Positions 33,601 through 43,295 are shown, counted from the stretch's first letter. The stretch is DNA of 50,112 nucleotides from CAWBLP01 sp963789495 (GCA_963789495.1 CAWBLP010000001.1:1-50112), one strand, 5' to 3'. The notes: generated by a model from the letters alone, not told the origin. Program-made: numbers and translations.

Positions 33601-35603
33601 AGCGTCAGTGCGGCGGCCGCCTCGGCCACCGCCTGGTGCGCACGGTCCGCTTCCGCCCCCGCCTGTTCCAGGGCCCGGCCGAGCTGGTCCAGCCGGGTCT
33701 CGTCGGCGTCGAGCGCATGGGTCAGGCGGGTGTGCAGCGCATCGTTTGGCGCCACCACGGCGAGGTTCCTGCGGATGCGCTCCTCGTCCTGCGCTACGGT
33801 CACCTGCTGCGCCTTGAGCTGTGCCACGGTGGCGTGTTTCGCGGCCTCTTCCTGGCGCAGCGCCACCAGATGCTGCAGGCCGCCGCGCGCCGCGGGGGAC
33901 AGGTCCTGCTGGTTGAGCAGCGCCACGATCACGCGCGTGTCGTCGCTCAGCAGGCTGGTCTGCTCCTGCTGCAGACGGTCGAGATAGGCGGTGATCCGCC
34001 GCACCTCGTTCGTCCGCATCGCCACCGGGATGCGCCATGCCGTGGCGGTCTCCTCCATGTCCGGCACCGGCCCACCCTCCAGCGTGAGCGCGCGCCCGTC
34101 CTGCTTACGAATTTCCACCAGCACTCGGCGCGGCGCCGAAGCGGGGGCAGTGATCGTGACATGCAGCACCTCGCGCAGCCGGGTTGCGATGTGCAGCACG
34201 CCACGTGACGCGGTGAGCGAGGCGAGCATGCGCTGCTCGCTGCGGTCGCGCTCCACCGTGGTCCGCAGATCCTGGGCGAACGACAGCAGGCGGGTTTCCC
34301 CGGCAGGGAGGCCGCCGAGCCTGGCGTCGCCGGCGAAGGTGGCGGCGTCGCCCTTGGCGTAGAGGGTGAGCACGCCGGCGGGCAACGACGCGCCGGTATC
34401 GTTGGTCACGCGGATGGCGGCGAGCGGATGCGCCGCGTCGCCGGTTGCCAGATCGATCCGCTCCGCCGGCACAGTGCGGTCGATGATCGGCACGGAGGCG
34501 GTGTGGCCGGCGGCCAGGGTCACCGGCATCGGCAGCTGGAACACTGTCTCCTCCGCCTGTTCCGTCGCCTGCACCCGATCCAGCGGTTCGGCGATGCCCA
34601 CCTCCGCCGGCGGTGCTGCAGCGGCCGGGGCTGCCAGCGCGGCACGGTTGCCGGCACGGAACTGCGCCGGAGCCGGTGCGGAGGCTGCCTTCTCCATTGC
34701 CCGCGCCCTGGTATCCACGTCCGGCAGGATGCGCCCCAGGATCTCCACCGGAACGTCCGGTCGCTGCACGAAATAGCTGCGATAGATCGCCTGGCGGAAC
34801 GTGACCGGATTGCCGTATTGCAGCGTCAGCGCTACGTCGTTCCACTCGGTGCCGGATTGGTTTTCCAGCACCGCCCAGCCTTGCAACCGTGCGGGTTCGC
34901 CGTCCGTGGCAGGCAGGACCAGACGGTAGGAGGTCTTCCACAGCGGCGCCCCCGCGACGTAGCCGACGCGGACCGTGCGATGGCCGTTGCCGCCACTGCG
35001 CAGCGTGATGTGGCGCACGCTCTGGCTGGCCTCGCGGCGCAGCGACGCCACCGCGCGATCGATGCGATTCCGCAGCGCTTGATCGGTGACTTGCATGCTG
35101 TCCACATCCTCCAGCAAGAATTGCTGAATGCCCTGCGGGCTGAGCAAGGTCACACGGGTCCGCTGCACCAAGGCCGGCGGCCGGCCGGGCAGCGTCGGCT
35201 GAGCTTCCATCACCCGCTCGGCCTGAACGATCCGTCCAGTCATCGGCCGCAGGCCTTGCACGGCAACCTCTACGCCCTGCAACTGGTTGAGCGTGTCGAG
35301 CGGAGAGCGCAGGGCGTCAGGGCCGAACGGGACGTCGGCGAAGCTGGCATGCGCGGTGTCATGCCCCGGCAATTCCACTGTTCCCACGCCGCCCTGACTG
35401 TCGAACACCACCAGCGACATCAGCACGTCGTCCACCTGATCGAGCGGCACGTCGAGGCCGAAGGTGGCAGGTCGATCCACCGTGGCCTCGTATTCGAAAT
35501 ATCCGACGCCGGCGGAGGACAGCATGACGCGCTTCAACGCGAGGTCGGCGGCATGGGCCGACATCATGCCGGCCAGCAGGAAGGCCGGGATCAGCAGTCG
35601 CAT
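33597..35603 (-). CDS. DUF4139 exported protein
   Basis: A 668-residue protein. Residues 1-18 (MRLLIPAFLLAGMMSAHA) form a signal peptide. The N-terminal domain (LKRVMLSSAGVGYFEYEATV) and the middle DUF4139 region (VGYVAGAPLWKTSYRLVLPA, LQGWAVLENQSGTEWNDVAL) match the exported family related to mucoidy inhibitor MuiA. A low-complexity Ala/Pro linker (residues about 310-345) and a C-terminal coiled coil (EEAAKHATVAQLKAQQVTVA) follow. Start ATG 35603 carries the signal peptide; the open frame upstream lacks one. It should sit in the periplasm or outer membrane. The molecular role of the family is not established. Confidence 0.8.
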   Translation of the reverse strand: MRLLIPAFLLAGMMSAHAADLALKRVMLSSAGVGYFEYEATVDRPATFGLDVPLDQVDDVLMSLVVFDSQGGVGTVELPGHDTAHASFADVPFGPDALRSPLDTLNQLQGVEVAVQGLRPMTGRIVQAERVMEAQPTLPGRPPALVQRTRVTLLSPQGIQQFLLEDVDSMQVTDQALRNRIDRAVASLRREASQSVRHITLRSGGNGHRTVRVGYVAGAPLWKTSYRLVLPATDGEPARLQGWAVLENQSGTEWNDVALTLQYGNPVTFRQAIYRSYFVQRPDVPVEILGRILPDVDTRARAMEKAASAPAPAQFRAGNRAALAAPAAAAPPAEVGIAEPLDRVQATEQAEETVFQLPMPVTLAAGHTASVPIIDRTVPAERIDLATGDAAHPLAAIRVTNDTGASLPAGVLTLYAKGDAATFAGDARLGGLPAGETRLLSFAQDLRTTVERDRSEQRMLASLTASRGVLHIATRLREVLHVTITAPASAPRRVLVEIRKQDGRALTLEGGPVPDMEETATAWRIPVAMRTNEVRRITAYLDRLQQEQTSLLSDDTRVIVALLNQQDLSPAARGGLQHLVALRQEEAAKHATVAQLKAQQVTVAQDEERIRRNLAVVAPNDALHTRLTHALDADETRLDQLGRALEQAGAEADRAHQAVAEAAAALTL

Positions 35604-35689
35604 CGCGCGTCTCCGTTCAGTCGCCGGGGCCGAATGGCTGAGGTCGCCGTGACGCGGCGGACAACGACGTCGGCGGGCGCTGTGCCAGA

Positions 35690-36829
35690 TCAGCGCGCGC
35701 GCCACACCAGCGTCGCCGACACCGCATAGTTCCAGACCACGCCGATGACCGCGCCGATGGCGCCGGCGAAGGTCCACCAGGTATGGGAATCGTACAGTGA
35801 CTTGGCGATGCCGATATTGGCAACCGCGCCGACGCTGCAGACCAGCATGAACAGCAGCAGCCCGCGCCACAGGGCCGGGCCGCGCAGTCGTTGATCGCGA
35901 TAGGTGATAGCGTTGTTGAGCTGGAAGTTGAACACCATGGCACCCACGGTAGCGATGGCCTGTTCGCTTTCGAATTCCAGCGCGGTGAGCTTGCGCAGCA
36001 GGATCAGCACGGTCAGGTGCACCAGCACACCCAGCGAGCCCACCACGGCGAAGGACACGAAGCGCAGCGGCAGCAGTCCGCCGAACACCTTGTCCAGCAG
36101 TAGCCCGCCGAACTGCGCTAGCACCAGCGCATCCAGCTTGCTCTCACCGGCGACGCGGGGGCGGAACTGCACCGGGATTTCCACCACCCGCAGCGGGGCC
36201 GGAGCGCTCAGCACCAGGTCGAGCAAGATCTTAAATCCCTGACCGGTCAGGCGGGGCGCCAGTTCCTCGAATAACGCGCGGGGCAGCATGAAATAGCCGC
36301 TCATCGGATCGCCCAGACGCACCGGCATGAACAACTGGGCGAGTCGTATGCCGCTGTCCGACAGGGCATGCCGCCAGCGGTTGGCGAGACCGGCGTTGTC
36401 GCCGCCCGCCACGTGGCGACTGCCCACCGCGAGATCGTAGCGGCCGCTGCGCAGCGCCTCCAGCATGGCGGGCAGGCGGGTCTCGTCGTGTTGCAGGTCG
36501 CCGTCGATGACCGCCACATACTCGGCGGAGGATGCCAGGGCGCCTTCGATCACGGCCGAAGCCAGGCCACGCCGGCCGATCCGGCGGATGCAGCGGACCC
36601 GTGGATCGAGTTGGGCGATGCGGCGCACCTCGGCGGCGGTGCCGTCCCGGCTGTCATCGTCCACGAACAAGACTTCCCAGCGGATGCCGGCCAGGGCGGC
36701 GTCCAACTTGTCGACCATCGGGGCGACGTTCGGGCGCTCATTATAACAAGGCACCACCACGGTGAGGACCGGAGCCCGGGATTCGGGGTCTTCGGGCGAC
36801 GCGGTGAGCGTGAATGGATGGGTCATCAA
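35690..36829 (-). CDS. glycosyltransferase family 2 fused to GtrA-like membrane domain
   Basis: A 379-residue polyprenol-phosphate glycosyltransferase. The GT2 domain covers about residues 20-245: VLTVVVPCYNERPNVAPMVD, VLFVDDDSRDGTAAEVRRI and YVAVIDGDLQHDETRLPAML carry the nucleotide and metal sites (D-D-D and D-G-D-L-Q). The C-terminal part has four hydrophobic helices (FVSFAVVGSLGVLVHLTVLI and later) of the GtrA type, which probably flips or anchors the lipid-linked sugar. This fusion is the usual dolichol-phosphate mannosyltransferase-like form in bacteria. It is followed by the DUF4139 gene, so surface glycan assembly is a reasonable guess. Confidence 0.88.
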   Translation of the reverse strand: MMTHPFTLTASPEDPESRAPVLTVVVPCYNERPNVAPMVDKLDAALAGIRWEVLFVDDDSRDGTAAEVRRIAQLDPRVRCIRRIGRRGLASAVIEGALASSAEYVAVIDGDLQHDETRLPAMLEALRSGRYDLAVGSRHVAGGDNAGLANRWRHALSDSGIRLAQLFMPVRLGDPMSGYFMLPRALFEELAPRLTGQGFKILLDLVLSAPAPLRVVEIPVQFRPRVAGESKLDALVLAQFGGLLLDKVFGGLLPLRFVSFAVVGSLGVLVHLTVLILLRKLTALEFESEQAIATVGAMVFNFQLNNAITYRDQRLRGPALWRGLLLFMLVCSVGAVANIGIAKSLYDSHTWWTFAGAIGAVIGVVWNYAVSATLVWRAR

Positions 36830-37019
36830 TGCGTTCCGGGCATAGCCGACCCTTGCTCACGGTCAAGGCTGTCTTTCGTTAAGATGACGGTATCAATACA
36901 GTAACTAGACGTTACATTATCGATTGTACCCTCGGCGCGTGCGTGCTGATAATAGGACAGGTTTCGGATAATTGGGCGCGTTGTGACGCGGTCCCGCTGG
37001 AAGGGCGGGCAGCGGCGGG
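36830..37019. promoter_or_regulatory. divergent promoter region, AT-rich
   Basis: The gap between the glycosyltransferase and the choice-of-anchor gene has an AT-rich block at 36880-36930. It should hold the promoters of both genes; I do not assign -35/-10 boxes. Confidence 0.35.
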
Positions 37020-37505
37020 ATGCCCAAGCATAGAGGGGCATCTCAGAAGGCGGGAGTTGGTCGTTTAGCGGCTGGGTGTATGGCGGTGGGCCTGGGTTGG
37101 GTCACGCCGGTTTGCGCCCAAACGCTGTCGGTCGTGGCCATGCTACCAGTTCAATGCGATCGTCTTCGGCAACTTCAGCGCCAGCGTCGATGTTAAAGGG
37201 CGAACTGTCATCGGCGGCAATATGACGGGTGGCGCAACGTTTGAACTCCGCTCGCCGGCAGCGTTTGCGGCGTTTGCGGCGCTCACTGTCTACAACAATG
37301 AGACTAGTCCTAGAAATTTCAACGTAAATCACGGCAGGGGCGTGACCGTCCAGGGATTTAATCACGGCAATTTCACTCTGAATGGCGGCGGCAGCAACAG
37401 CGGAAATCTCAGCTCGAATGGCGGCAGTGCCAGCGTGCTTGTTGGCGGTGCCAACTCAGGCGCCGTCTCGCGGGCGAACGGCGGCGGCATGATTGTCGGC
37501 GGCGC
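37020..37505 (+). pseudogene. choice-of-anchor A-type exported protein, frame-broken
   Basis: Start ATG 37020 gives a signal peptide (RLAAGCMAVGLGWVTPVCAQ). After a single indel near 37140 the frame continues YQFNAIVFGNFSASVDVKGR and TVIGGNMTGGATFELRSPA, which matches the beta-solenoid choice-of-anchor A domain of bacterial surface proteins (N-x-F-V-x-G-N-F-S...G-R-x-x-I-G-G-N). A Gly/Asn/Ser-rich part follows (NGGGSNSGNLSSNGGSASVL). It ends without a cell-wall or PEP-CTERM anchor, so it is shortened at the 3' side; the open frame beyond 37505 runs into the EthD gene out of register. Confidence 0.45.
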
Positions 37506-37603
37506 ATTATCGCGTCCCGTATGCGTCCCGGCGAAATCTGGTCCATGCTGCTGGCCGCCCGCCGTCCGTCATGAATGGTGGCGGCGGACACGGGGAGACA
37601 ATC

Positions 37604-37945
37604 ATGATCAAGGTGATCGGTCTGCTGACGCGCAAGCCGGATATCAGCCACGACGCATTCGTTCGTCACTGGCTGGAGATCCACGGGCCGCTGGCGCATG
37701 CGGTGCCGGGGGTTCGGCGTTATGTTCAGTCCCATATCATCGGCACGCGAACCCGGCCTGATATTCCCGAGACCGATGTCGAGGTCGATGGCATCGCCGA
37801 ACTCTGGTACGATAATGAGCAGGCGCTCGCCCTGGCAGCCGCGACACCGGAGATGAAGCGGCTGACCGACGACGGCGCCCTGTTCATCGGGCGGATTAAG
37901 ACATACGTGGTGGAGGAAAAGCAGATTATTCCGCGGCCTGTGTAA
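37604..37945 (+). CDS. EthD-family protein
   Basis: A 113-residue dimeric alpha/beta-barrel protein of the EthD family. MIKVIGLLTRKPDISHDAFV and RHWLEIHGPLAHAVPGVRRY are the family's start (KP-(D/E)-(L/I)-S...F-x-x-H-W-x-E-x-H-G-P). Such proteins accompany oxygenases in ether or aromatic degradation. Start ATG 37604 has a GGGGAG site eight bases upstream; the longer in-frame extension has none. It runs convergently with the cupin gene and overlaps it by 20 bases. Confidence 0.82.
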   Translation: MIKVIGLLTRKPDISHDAFVRHWLEIHGPLAHAVPGVRRYVQSHIIGTRTRPDIPETDVEVDGIAELWYDNEQALALAAATPEMKRLTDDGALFIGRIKTYVVEEKQIIPRPV

Positions 37946-38450
37946 GCGGCACCGCGTCATAAGGCAGGCGCTTCACCCGATCCATGTTCATGCCTTCGAT
38001 CCGCAGCAGACGGGTCGCTCCGTCGCGGCGCGGGGAATGCAGGACGCCCGGCTCATACAGATGCGCATCCCCGGGCTTCATTGCATAGTCCCGGATGTGG
38101 CGGGCCTTGCCGGGCTGTCCCTCAGCGGTCGGTCGGGCCAGGCATTCCCAGTCGGTCATGATGGTCTCACCGGCGGCTTGGCCGTAGATTGCCCAGGAAG
38201 CGCCGTGATCATGCGGCTTGCTGTTCTTGGCGCCCTCATAGGCATGCGCCAGAATGGTGAAGCCGAGTTCCGGATCTTCGTAGAGCACCTTCCGCTCCGG
38301 CGTTCCTTCCGGGATATAGGTCGCGACGAAATCGGTGTCCTGGAGGATCTGTTTGACCAGGTCGCGCACCTGCTGGCGCCCGGCGGTATCCGGCTGTGCC
38401 TTTAGTGCATCATGACATTGTTTGGCGAACTGCTCGATCGTGGTGCCCAT
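37926..38450 (-). CDS. cysteine-dioxygenase-like cupin protein
   Basis: A 174-residue cupin. HDHGASWAIYGQAAGETIMT is metal-binding motif 1 (His-x-His); PGDAHLYEPGVLHSPRRD is motif 2 with the last His. The surrounding helices (IEQFAKQCHDALKAQPDTAG, RDLVKQILQDTDFVATYIPE) match small single-domain thiol-dioxygenase-like cupins. Substrate unknown. It lies just downstream of an uncharacterised protein gene on the same strand. Confidence 0.75.
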   Translation of the reverse strand: MGTTIEQFAKQCHDALKAQPDTAGRQQVRDLVKQILQDTDFVATYIPEGTPERKVLYEDPELGFTILAHAYEGAKNSKPHDHGASWAIYGQAAGETIMTDWECLARPTAEGQPGKARHIRDYAMKPGDAHLYEPGVLHSPRRDGATRLLRIEGMNMDRVKRLPYDAVPLTQAAE

Positions 38451-38471
38451 CGTCGGAGCCTCCTATGCGGG

Positions 38472-38894
38472 TTAACGTCGGTAGGGATAGCAGCGCGAAC
38501 GCTCCAGTCTCAGGTCGAAATGCTCGCCCAGAGCCTTGATGGCGTCGCCATGCTCGGGATACGGGTCGGCATTGCCAGGCCCGACAATTATGCTGGCAAA
38601 ATCAGGATCGTGCCGGCCGCCGGGCGGCAGCATGGCGGTCACCAGCGACTGGCCGTTTTCGTCCTTCAACGTCAGGAAGAACGGCATCGTGCGCTGGATA
38701 TGATCCTCCTTGCCGATGTCCTGCTCAATGAAGACGGTCGAGGTCGATCGAAAGCTTTCGGCCGCACGTTCCCGTTCGCGGCGAAAATGCTTTTCCACCG
38801 CGTGCCGCATCTCCTCGGATTCGGCCACGGCTTCACCTTCGGTGATGAGGCGGAACCAGGTGCGGTTCCCGGGCGCGTCGCAGGCATATTTCAT
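38472..38894 (-). CDS. uncharacterised protein
   Basis: A 140-residue protein from ATG 38894: MKYACDAPGNRTWFRLITEG, EMRHAVEKHFRRERERAAES, then FIEQDIGKEDHIQRTMPFFL and a C-terminal part with repeated Asp/Gly/Pro (HDPDFASIIVGPGNADPYPE). No domain is recognised. It is 21 bases upstream of the cupin gene and divergent from the GMC oxidoreductase, so it may act in the same pathway. Confidence 0.65.
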   Translation of the reverse strand: MKYACDAPGNRTWFRLITEGEAVAESEEMRHAVEKHFRRERERAAESFRSTSTVFIEQDIGKEDHIQRTMPFFLTLKDENGQSLVTAMLPPGGRHDPDFASIIVGPGNADPYPEHGDAIKALGEHFDLRLERSRCYPYRR

Positions 38895-38986
38895 GCGCCG
38901 ATCCCCCCTTGGCTTGGACGGTCTCGCTACGCCAGCTTAGGATGCCAGCGGGTTCAGAGCAAATGGACCAGGCCCGGGGGAGACGC

Positions 38987-40654
38987 ATGGCGACGCAGCA
39001 CAGCGGCAGCGCAGGAGATACCTTCGACTACGTCATTGTCGGCAGCGGGGCCGCGGGCTCGGTGCTGTCGAGCCGGTTGACCGAGGATCCGGGTGTGACC
39101 GTCTGCGTGCTGGAATGCGGGCCGCCGGATCGGCATCCCTACATTCATGTGCCGGCCGGCTTCATCAAGATGCTGTTCAACCCGAACTACACCTGGCAAT
39201 TCCAGACCGAGCCAGGTGAGGGCACCGCCGGACGGCGGATTCCTACGACCCAAGGCCGCACAATCGGCGGGTCCAGTTCGATCAACGGCATGATTTACAA
39301 TCGCGGGCAGCGGGCAGATTTCGATAACTGGGCGCAGCGCGGCAATCGTGGCTGGGGCTATGTCGACGTGCTGCCCTATTTCAAGCGGACCGAGCGGCGA
39401 ATCGGCATTGGCGATGATCGCATCCACGGACGCGACGGCAACCTGCCGGTGACCGATATCGACTGGATCCACCCGGTCTGCGAGGCGTTTATCGCGGGCG
39501 CGGAGGGCATGGGGATTCCTCGCTGCCACGACTACAACAGCGGCGATCACCAGGAAGGCGTCGGCTATTTCCAGCGTGCTATCTACAAAGGCTACCGCCA
39601 TTCCGCGGCGCGTGTGTTCCTGCATCCGGCGCGTCGCACGGGGCGGCTGGATGTGCGCACCGATGCGCGGGCTGCGCAGGTTCTGTTCGAAGGCAAGCGC
39701 GCGGCCGGCGTGCGCTATGTCGATGACCGCGACCGCAAGACCGAGCGGCGCGTATTCGCGCGGCGGGAGGTCATATTGTCCTGCGGCACCGCCAATACGG
39801 CCAAACTGCTGCAGATTTCCGGGATCGGGCCGGCGGCGCTGCTGCACGACATTGGCGTGCCGGTGATGGCCAATCTCCCGGCCGGCGAGAATTTCCGCGA
39901 CCATTACTCGGCGCGGATGGTGGCGCGGGTGAAGAATAGTCGGACCATTAACGAAATGGCCCGCGGCGTCGGGCTGGCCGGCCAGATCGCGCGCTGGGCC
40001 TTGGGCAAGCCGTCCATCCTGGCATTGAGCCCGTCATTGGTACACTGGTTCTGGAAGTCCGAGGAGGCGTTGGACTATCCCGATCTGCAGGGCGTGTTCA
40101 GCCCGGCGAGCTACCGACAGGGTTTTGTCGGGCTGCTCGACGAATTTCCAGGCATGACCTGTGGCGTGTGGCAGCATAGGCCGGAAAGCGTCGGCTACGT
40201 TCGGGCGCGATCGACCGATCCGTTCCAGGATCCCGCGATCCAGCCCAATTATCTGAAGGATCCGATGGACCAGCGCGTGATGGTGGCGGGCATGAAGCTC
40301 GCGCGGCGGTTGCTGCATACGCCGCAGCTGGCAGGGTTTTTTGATGGCGATACGCTGCCCGGCCCCGAGGTGCAGACCGACGACGAGTACCTGGATTTTG
40401 CGCGGCGGTATGGCTCGACTTCGTACCATTTGATTGGGACGGCGCGGATGGGGCCGACGACCGATCGCACTGCGGTGGTGGATGATGAACTGCGTGTGCA
40501 CGGGCTGCAGGGTCTACGCGTTGTTGACGCATCGATCATGCCGAACATGCCGTCGGCGAACACGTATTGCTCGACCATGATGATCGCGGAGAAGGCTTCG
40601 GACCTGATCCGCGGACGCGCGGCGCTCGCGCCGGTGGAGGGGATCGCCGCCTGA
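38987..40654 (+). CDS. GMC-family FAD oxidoreductase (choline dehydrogenase-like)
   Basis: A 555-residue flavoenzyme of the glucose-methanol-choline family. The dinucleotide motif is DYVIVGSGAAGSVLSSRLTE near residue 20; the first GMC signature is TIGGSSSINGMIYNRGQRAD; the second is GTANTAKLLQISGIGP; the catalytic His/Asn region is YGSTSYHLIGTARMGPTTDR and ASIMPNMPSANTYCSTMMIA. Length is typical. Start ATG 38987 follows a GGGGGAG site; two earlier in-frame ATGs have none. The substrate is an alcohol, not further defined. Confidence 0.92.
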   Translation: MATQHSGSAGDTFDYVIVGSGAAGSVLSSRLTEDPGVTVCVLECGPPDRHPYIHVPAGFIKMLFNPNYTWQFQTEPGEGTAGRRIPTTQGRTIGGSSSINGMIYNRGQRADFDNWAQRGNRGWGYVDVLPYFKRTERRIGIGDDRIHGRDGNLPVTDIDWIHPVCEAFIAGAEGMGIPRCHDYNSGDHQEGVGYFQRAIYKGYRHSAARVFLHPARRTGRLDVRTDARAAQVLFEGKRAAGVRYVDDRDRKTERRVFARREVILSCGTANTAKLLQISGIGPAALLHDIGVPVMANLPAGENFRDHYSARMVARVKNSRTINEMARGVGLAGQIARWALGKPSILALSPSLVHWFWKSEEALDYPDLQGVFSPASYRQGFVGLLDEFPGMTCGVWQHRPESVGYVRARSTDPFQDPAIQPNYLKDPMDQRVMVAGMKLARRLLHTPQLAGFFDGDTLPGPEVQTDDEYLDFARRYGSTSYHLIGTARMGPTTDRTAVVDDELRVHGLQGLRVVDASIMPNMPSANTYCSTMMIAEKASDLIRGRAALAPVEGIAA

Positions 40655-40802
40655 CGCAGGGGGTGGCTACCTGTCTCAGCGGTCCACGTAGTGCGGTGGG
40701 ATGCCGCAAGCGTCGGGGCGTCGCCCGCGATTGCTTGCGGCACCGCGAGGATCGGTGGCACAGGCTGCCAACGCCTGCCCCGGAACACCGCGTTCAGGAT
40801 TG

Positions 40803-40985
40803 TTACGCTGGGCAGTCTTCCACCAGTTCCGAGCAGGTACGCAGATGCAATGGAGCTGTGTGGCGCCAGGCGCGGGCATCGGGTGGAACGGTTTCCGCGA
40901 TCTCGGCCAGTGCCTGCAGCACGCCAGACAGGCCGTAGCTGTCCACCAGGCCGCGCAGTTGATCCAGTTCCCCGTCATTCCTCAT
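40803..40985 (-). CDS. small uncharacterised protein
   Basis: A 60-residue protein from ATG 40985 with AGGAGA upstream: MRNDGELDQLRGLVDSYGLS, GVLQALAEIAETVPPDARAW, ending ...LRTCSELVEDCPA. The first 30 residues form one amphipathic helix with a G-L-S-G-V turn, and the C-terminal part has two Cys. The sequence pattern (a short helical protein ending with C...C) is seen in several uncharacterised alphaproteobacterial proteins. Function unknown. Confidence 0.6.
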   Translation of the reverse strand: MRNDGELDQLRGLVDSYGLSGVLQALAEIAETVPPDARAWRHTAPLHLRTCSELVEDCPA

Positions 40986-41139
40986 GGCGCAGTCTCCTGT
41001 TCTTCTCTCCGCACCAGAGCAATGCTATCGCATGATGGTAAATACCGCGTTTATCGCCGCGGCAGTCGGAATCCGGGAATTCGATAGCGGGACTCTGCGG
41101 TTCTCCGGCAACAGCAGCCGATGGCAGGCCCGCGCAGCA

Positions 41140-41531
41140 TCATTCCGGATGGGCGGCTGGCCAGGCGCGCATTTCGGCAATCTCCTTGGGGCTGTGCAGC
41201 GATGACGCTGTGCGCCAGCTTCCGCGGCGTCGGATACTGTTGTCGCGCAGGACAACCTGCGCCCTTTCGATCGCGCCCGCGTGGTGCAGGATCATTCCGG
41301 CCGTGAAATCCTGGTCGGCATTGCCGGTGGAGGCGATGTCCATGCCATGATGATCCTCACCATGGCATGCCACCAGGACTTGATGGAGGTCGTGTCATCC
41401 GCGGATGCCGCGCCCGCCACGTGCATACCTGGCATCGCGGGTGCCGGCTGCGCGAGAGCGGGGTTTGCGAGGGCGGTCGCCAGGATGAGGCAGTCCGCAC
41501 CCGCATCACCAGACCTAATTTCGAGTCTCAT
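41140..41531 (-). pseudogene. DUF305 exported protein, frame-broken
   Basis: The start ATG 41531 lies inside the 3' end of cysS, 17 bases before its stop. The frame gives a signal peptide (LILATALANPALAQPAPA) and a mature N-terminus (MPGMHVAGAASADDTTSI). After an indel near 41360 the next frame reads GMDIASTGNADQDFTAGMIL, HHAGAIERAQVVLRDNS, the DUF305 core with its conserved M-I-x-H-H. A second pair of indels shortens the middle before KEIAEMRAWPAAHPE and the stop at 41140. DUF305 proteins are small exported, often copper-related, helical bundles. Confidence 0.55.
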
Positions 41532-42894
41532 CGATGGTCGGTGCGCCGGCGCGCCGCCAGGTCGTTCCCCCCGGCCCGTCCTCCAGCACGATCCCCTTTG
41601 CGGCCAATTCTGCCCGGATTGTATCAGCGCGAGCGAAGTCGCGCGCCTTGCGGGCTGCGAGCCGTTCCGCAATCGCGGCTTCGATTGCGGTCGTATCCCC
41701 GCCGTTGCCGCGAAACCAATCCTCCGGCGGGCGTTGCAGAAGCCCCATGACGTCACCGGCCGCGCGCAGACCGCAGGCTGCGTCGAAATCGCCGGCCAGT
41801 GCCGCATCCGCCAGCGCGTGCATCGCCGATAATGCCAGCGGCGTGTTGAGATCATCGCACAACGCGTCCATCACCGATTCCGGCACGTCGACGCCGGCAT
41901 GCACATCCGGATACCGTTCCAGCGCCCGATAGAACCGGTCCAGTTCGCGCCGAGCCTCCACCACCGAATCGTCGCTGAAATCCGCTGTCGAGCGGTAATG
42001 CGAGCGTAGCAGCACCAGCCGGATGACCTCGCCTGGCACCCGTGCCAGCGCGTCGCGCAGCGTGATGAAGTTGCCCAGGCTCTTGGACATCTTCTCGCCG
42101 CTGATCTGCAGCATGCCGTTATGCACCCAGTAGCGCGCGAAATGGCTTCCGGGAAACGCGCACAGGCTTTGCGCCGCCTCGTTCTCGTGGTGCGGAAAGA
42201 TCAGGTCAGAGCCGCCACCATGGATGTCGAAGCTCTCGCCCAGATGCTTCCAGGACATGGCGGAGCATTCGATATGCCAGCCTGGCCGTCCACGACCCCA
42301 CGGACTATCCCAGCCCGGAAGGTCCGGAGCGGACGGCTTCCACAACACGAAATCGCCCGGGTCGCGCTTGTAGGGCGCCACCTCGATGCGCGCGCCGGCC
42401 AGCATCTCCTCCGGGCTGCGTCCCGACAGTCGGCCATACCCCGCGTAGCTCGGCACGGAAAACAGCACGTGCCCCTCGGCGAGATAGGCATGGCCCGACG
42501 CGATCAGCCGCTCGATCACCATGATCATCTCGGCGATGTGCTGTGTCGCCCGCGGCTCGATGTCGGGCGGCAGTGCGCCGAGCGCCGCAGCGTCGGCGTG
42601 GTAATCGTCAGCGGTGCGCGCGGTTAACGTGTCGATCGGCACGCCCAGTTCACGGGCCCGCGTGTTGATCTTGTCCTCGACATCCGTGATGTTGCGGACA
42701 TAGGTGACACGCGGGTAGAGCCTGCGCAGCAGCCGGGCCAGTACGTCGTAGACCACCACCGGGCGGCCGTTGCCGATATGCACCAGGTCGTACACGGTGG
42801 GACCACACACGTACATCCGCACATGCTGGGGGTCGAGCGGCTGGAATTGCTCCTTCCGCCGGGTCAGGTTGTTATGCAGATAGAGCTGGTGCAT
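41515..42894 (-). CDS. cysS: cysteinyl-tRNA synthetase
   Basis: A 459-residue class I aminoacyl-tRNA synthetase that charges tRNA-Cys. CGPTVYDLVHIGNGRPVVVY contains the zinc Cys and the HIGH-type motif (HIGN); HIECSAMSWKHLGESFDIHG and DLIFPHHENEAAQSLCAF supply the other zinc ligands (Cys, His, Glu); GEKMSKSLGNFITL is the KMSKS loop. The C-terminal helical anticodon-binding part ends ...PTIDETRN. Start ATG 42894 matches the family; the open frame upstream is unrelated. A DUF305 gene overlaps its 3' end. Confidence 0.96.
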   Translation of the reverse strand: MHQLYLHNNLTRRKEQFQPLDPQHVRMYVCGPTVYDLVHIGNGRPVVVYDVLARLLRRLYPRVTYVRNITDVEDKINTRARELGVPIDTLTARTADDYHADAAALGALPPDIEPRATQHIAEMIMVIERLIASGHAYLAEGHVLFSVPSYAGYGRLSGRSPEEMLAGARIEVAPYKRDPGDFVLWKPSAPDLPGWDSPWGRGRPGWHIECSAMSWKHLGESFDIHGGGSDLIFPHHENEAAQSLCAFPGSHFARYWVHNGMLQISGEKMSKSLGNFITLRDALARVPGEVIRLVLLRSHYRSTADFSDDSVVEARRELDRFYRALERYPDVHAGVDVPESVMDALCDDLNTPLALSAMHALADAALAGDFDAACGLRAAGDVMGLLQRPPEDWFRGNGGDTTAIEAAIAERLAARKARDFARADTIRAELAAKGIVLEDGPGGTTWRRAGAPTIDETRN

Positions 42895-43295
42895 TGCGCC
42901 GATATCCCTGGATGGCGGTTTGTCCGCCAATCCGATCGCCAAATCAACGCACCGCGGTTCGTCCATCAAGCTGGCGGCCCACGGCCCTGCAATAGTGCTC
43001 CGATGACCTTGGCCGCAAGCTTCAACTGGGTGCCGTTGATCCCAGGGCTGACAACTGATCGCTCTCGCCAACCAGGAGGTGCGGGCACGGGGCGGAACGC
43101 TTTGCGTCACCAGGAGAGCTTGGATCCGAGTCCGTTCAACGAAATCAGGTAAAGTCAGATGCGCTCGTGTACGACGCGGGCATTCAACAAAGCGCCGAAT
43201 GGGGCCTGTGCAACCGCATCCACCGCCGCCCGTGGCGTATCGCCTTGATGGATGCCCGCGTTAGACTGCGGCCCAACCAGGGAAGAAGGTCTGTC
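42895..43295. other. no gene recognised
   Basis: Gap between divergent cysS and the second TauD gene. Open frames exist on both strands but show no known product. It should hold the promoters of both genes. Confidence 0.5.

Noticed and set aside
38954..39904. 316-codon minus-strand frame
   Set aside because: Antisense to the GMC oxidoreductase, which is complete and recognisable.
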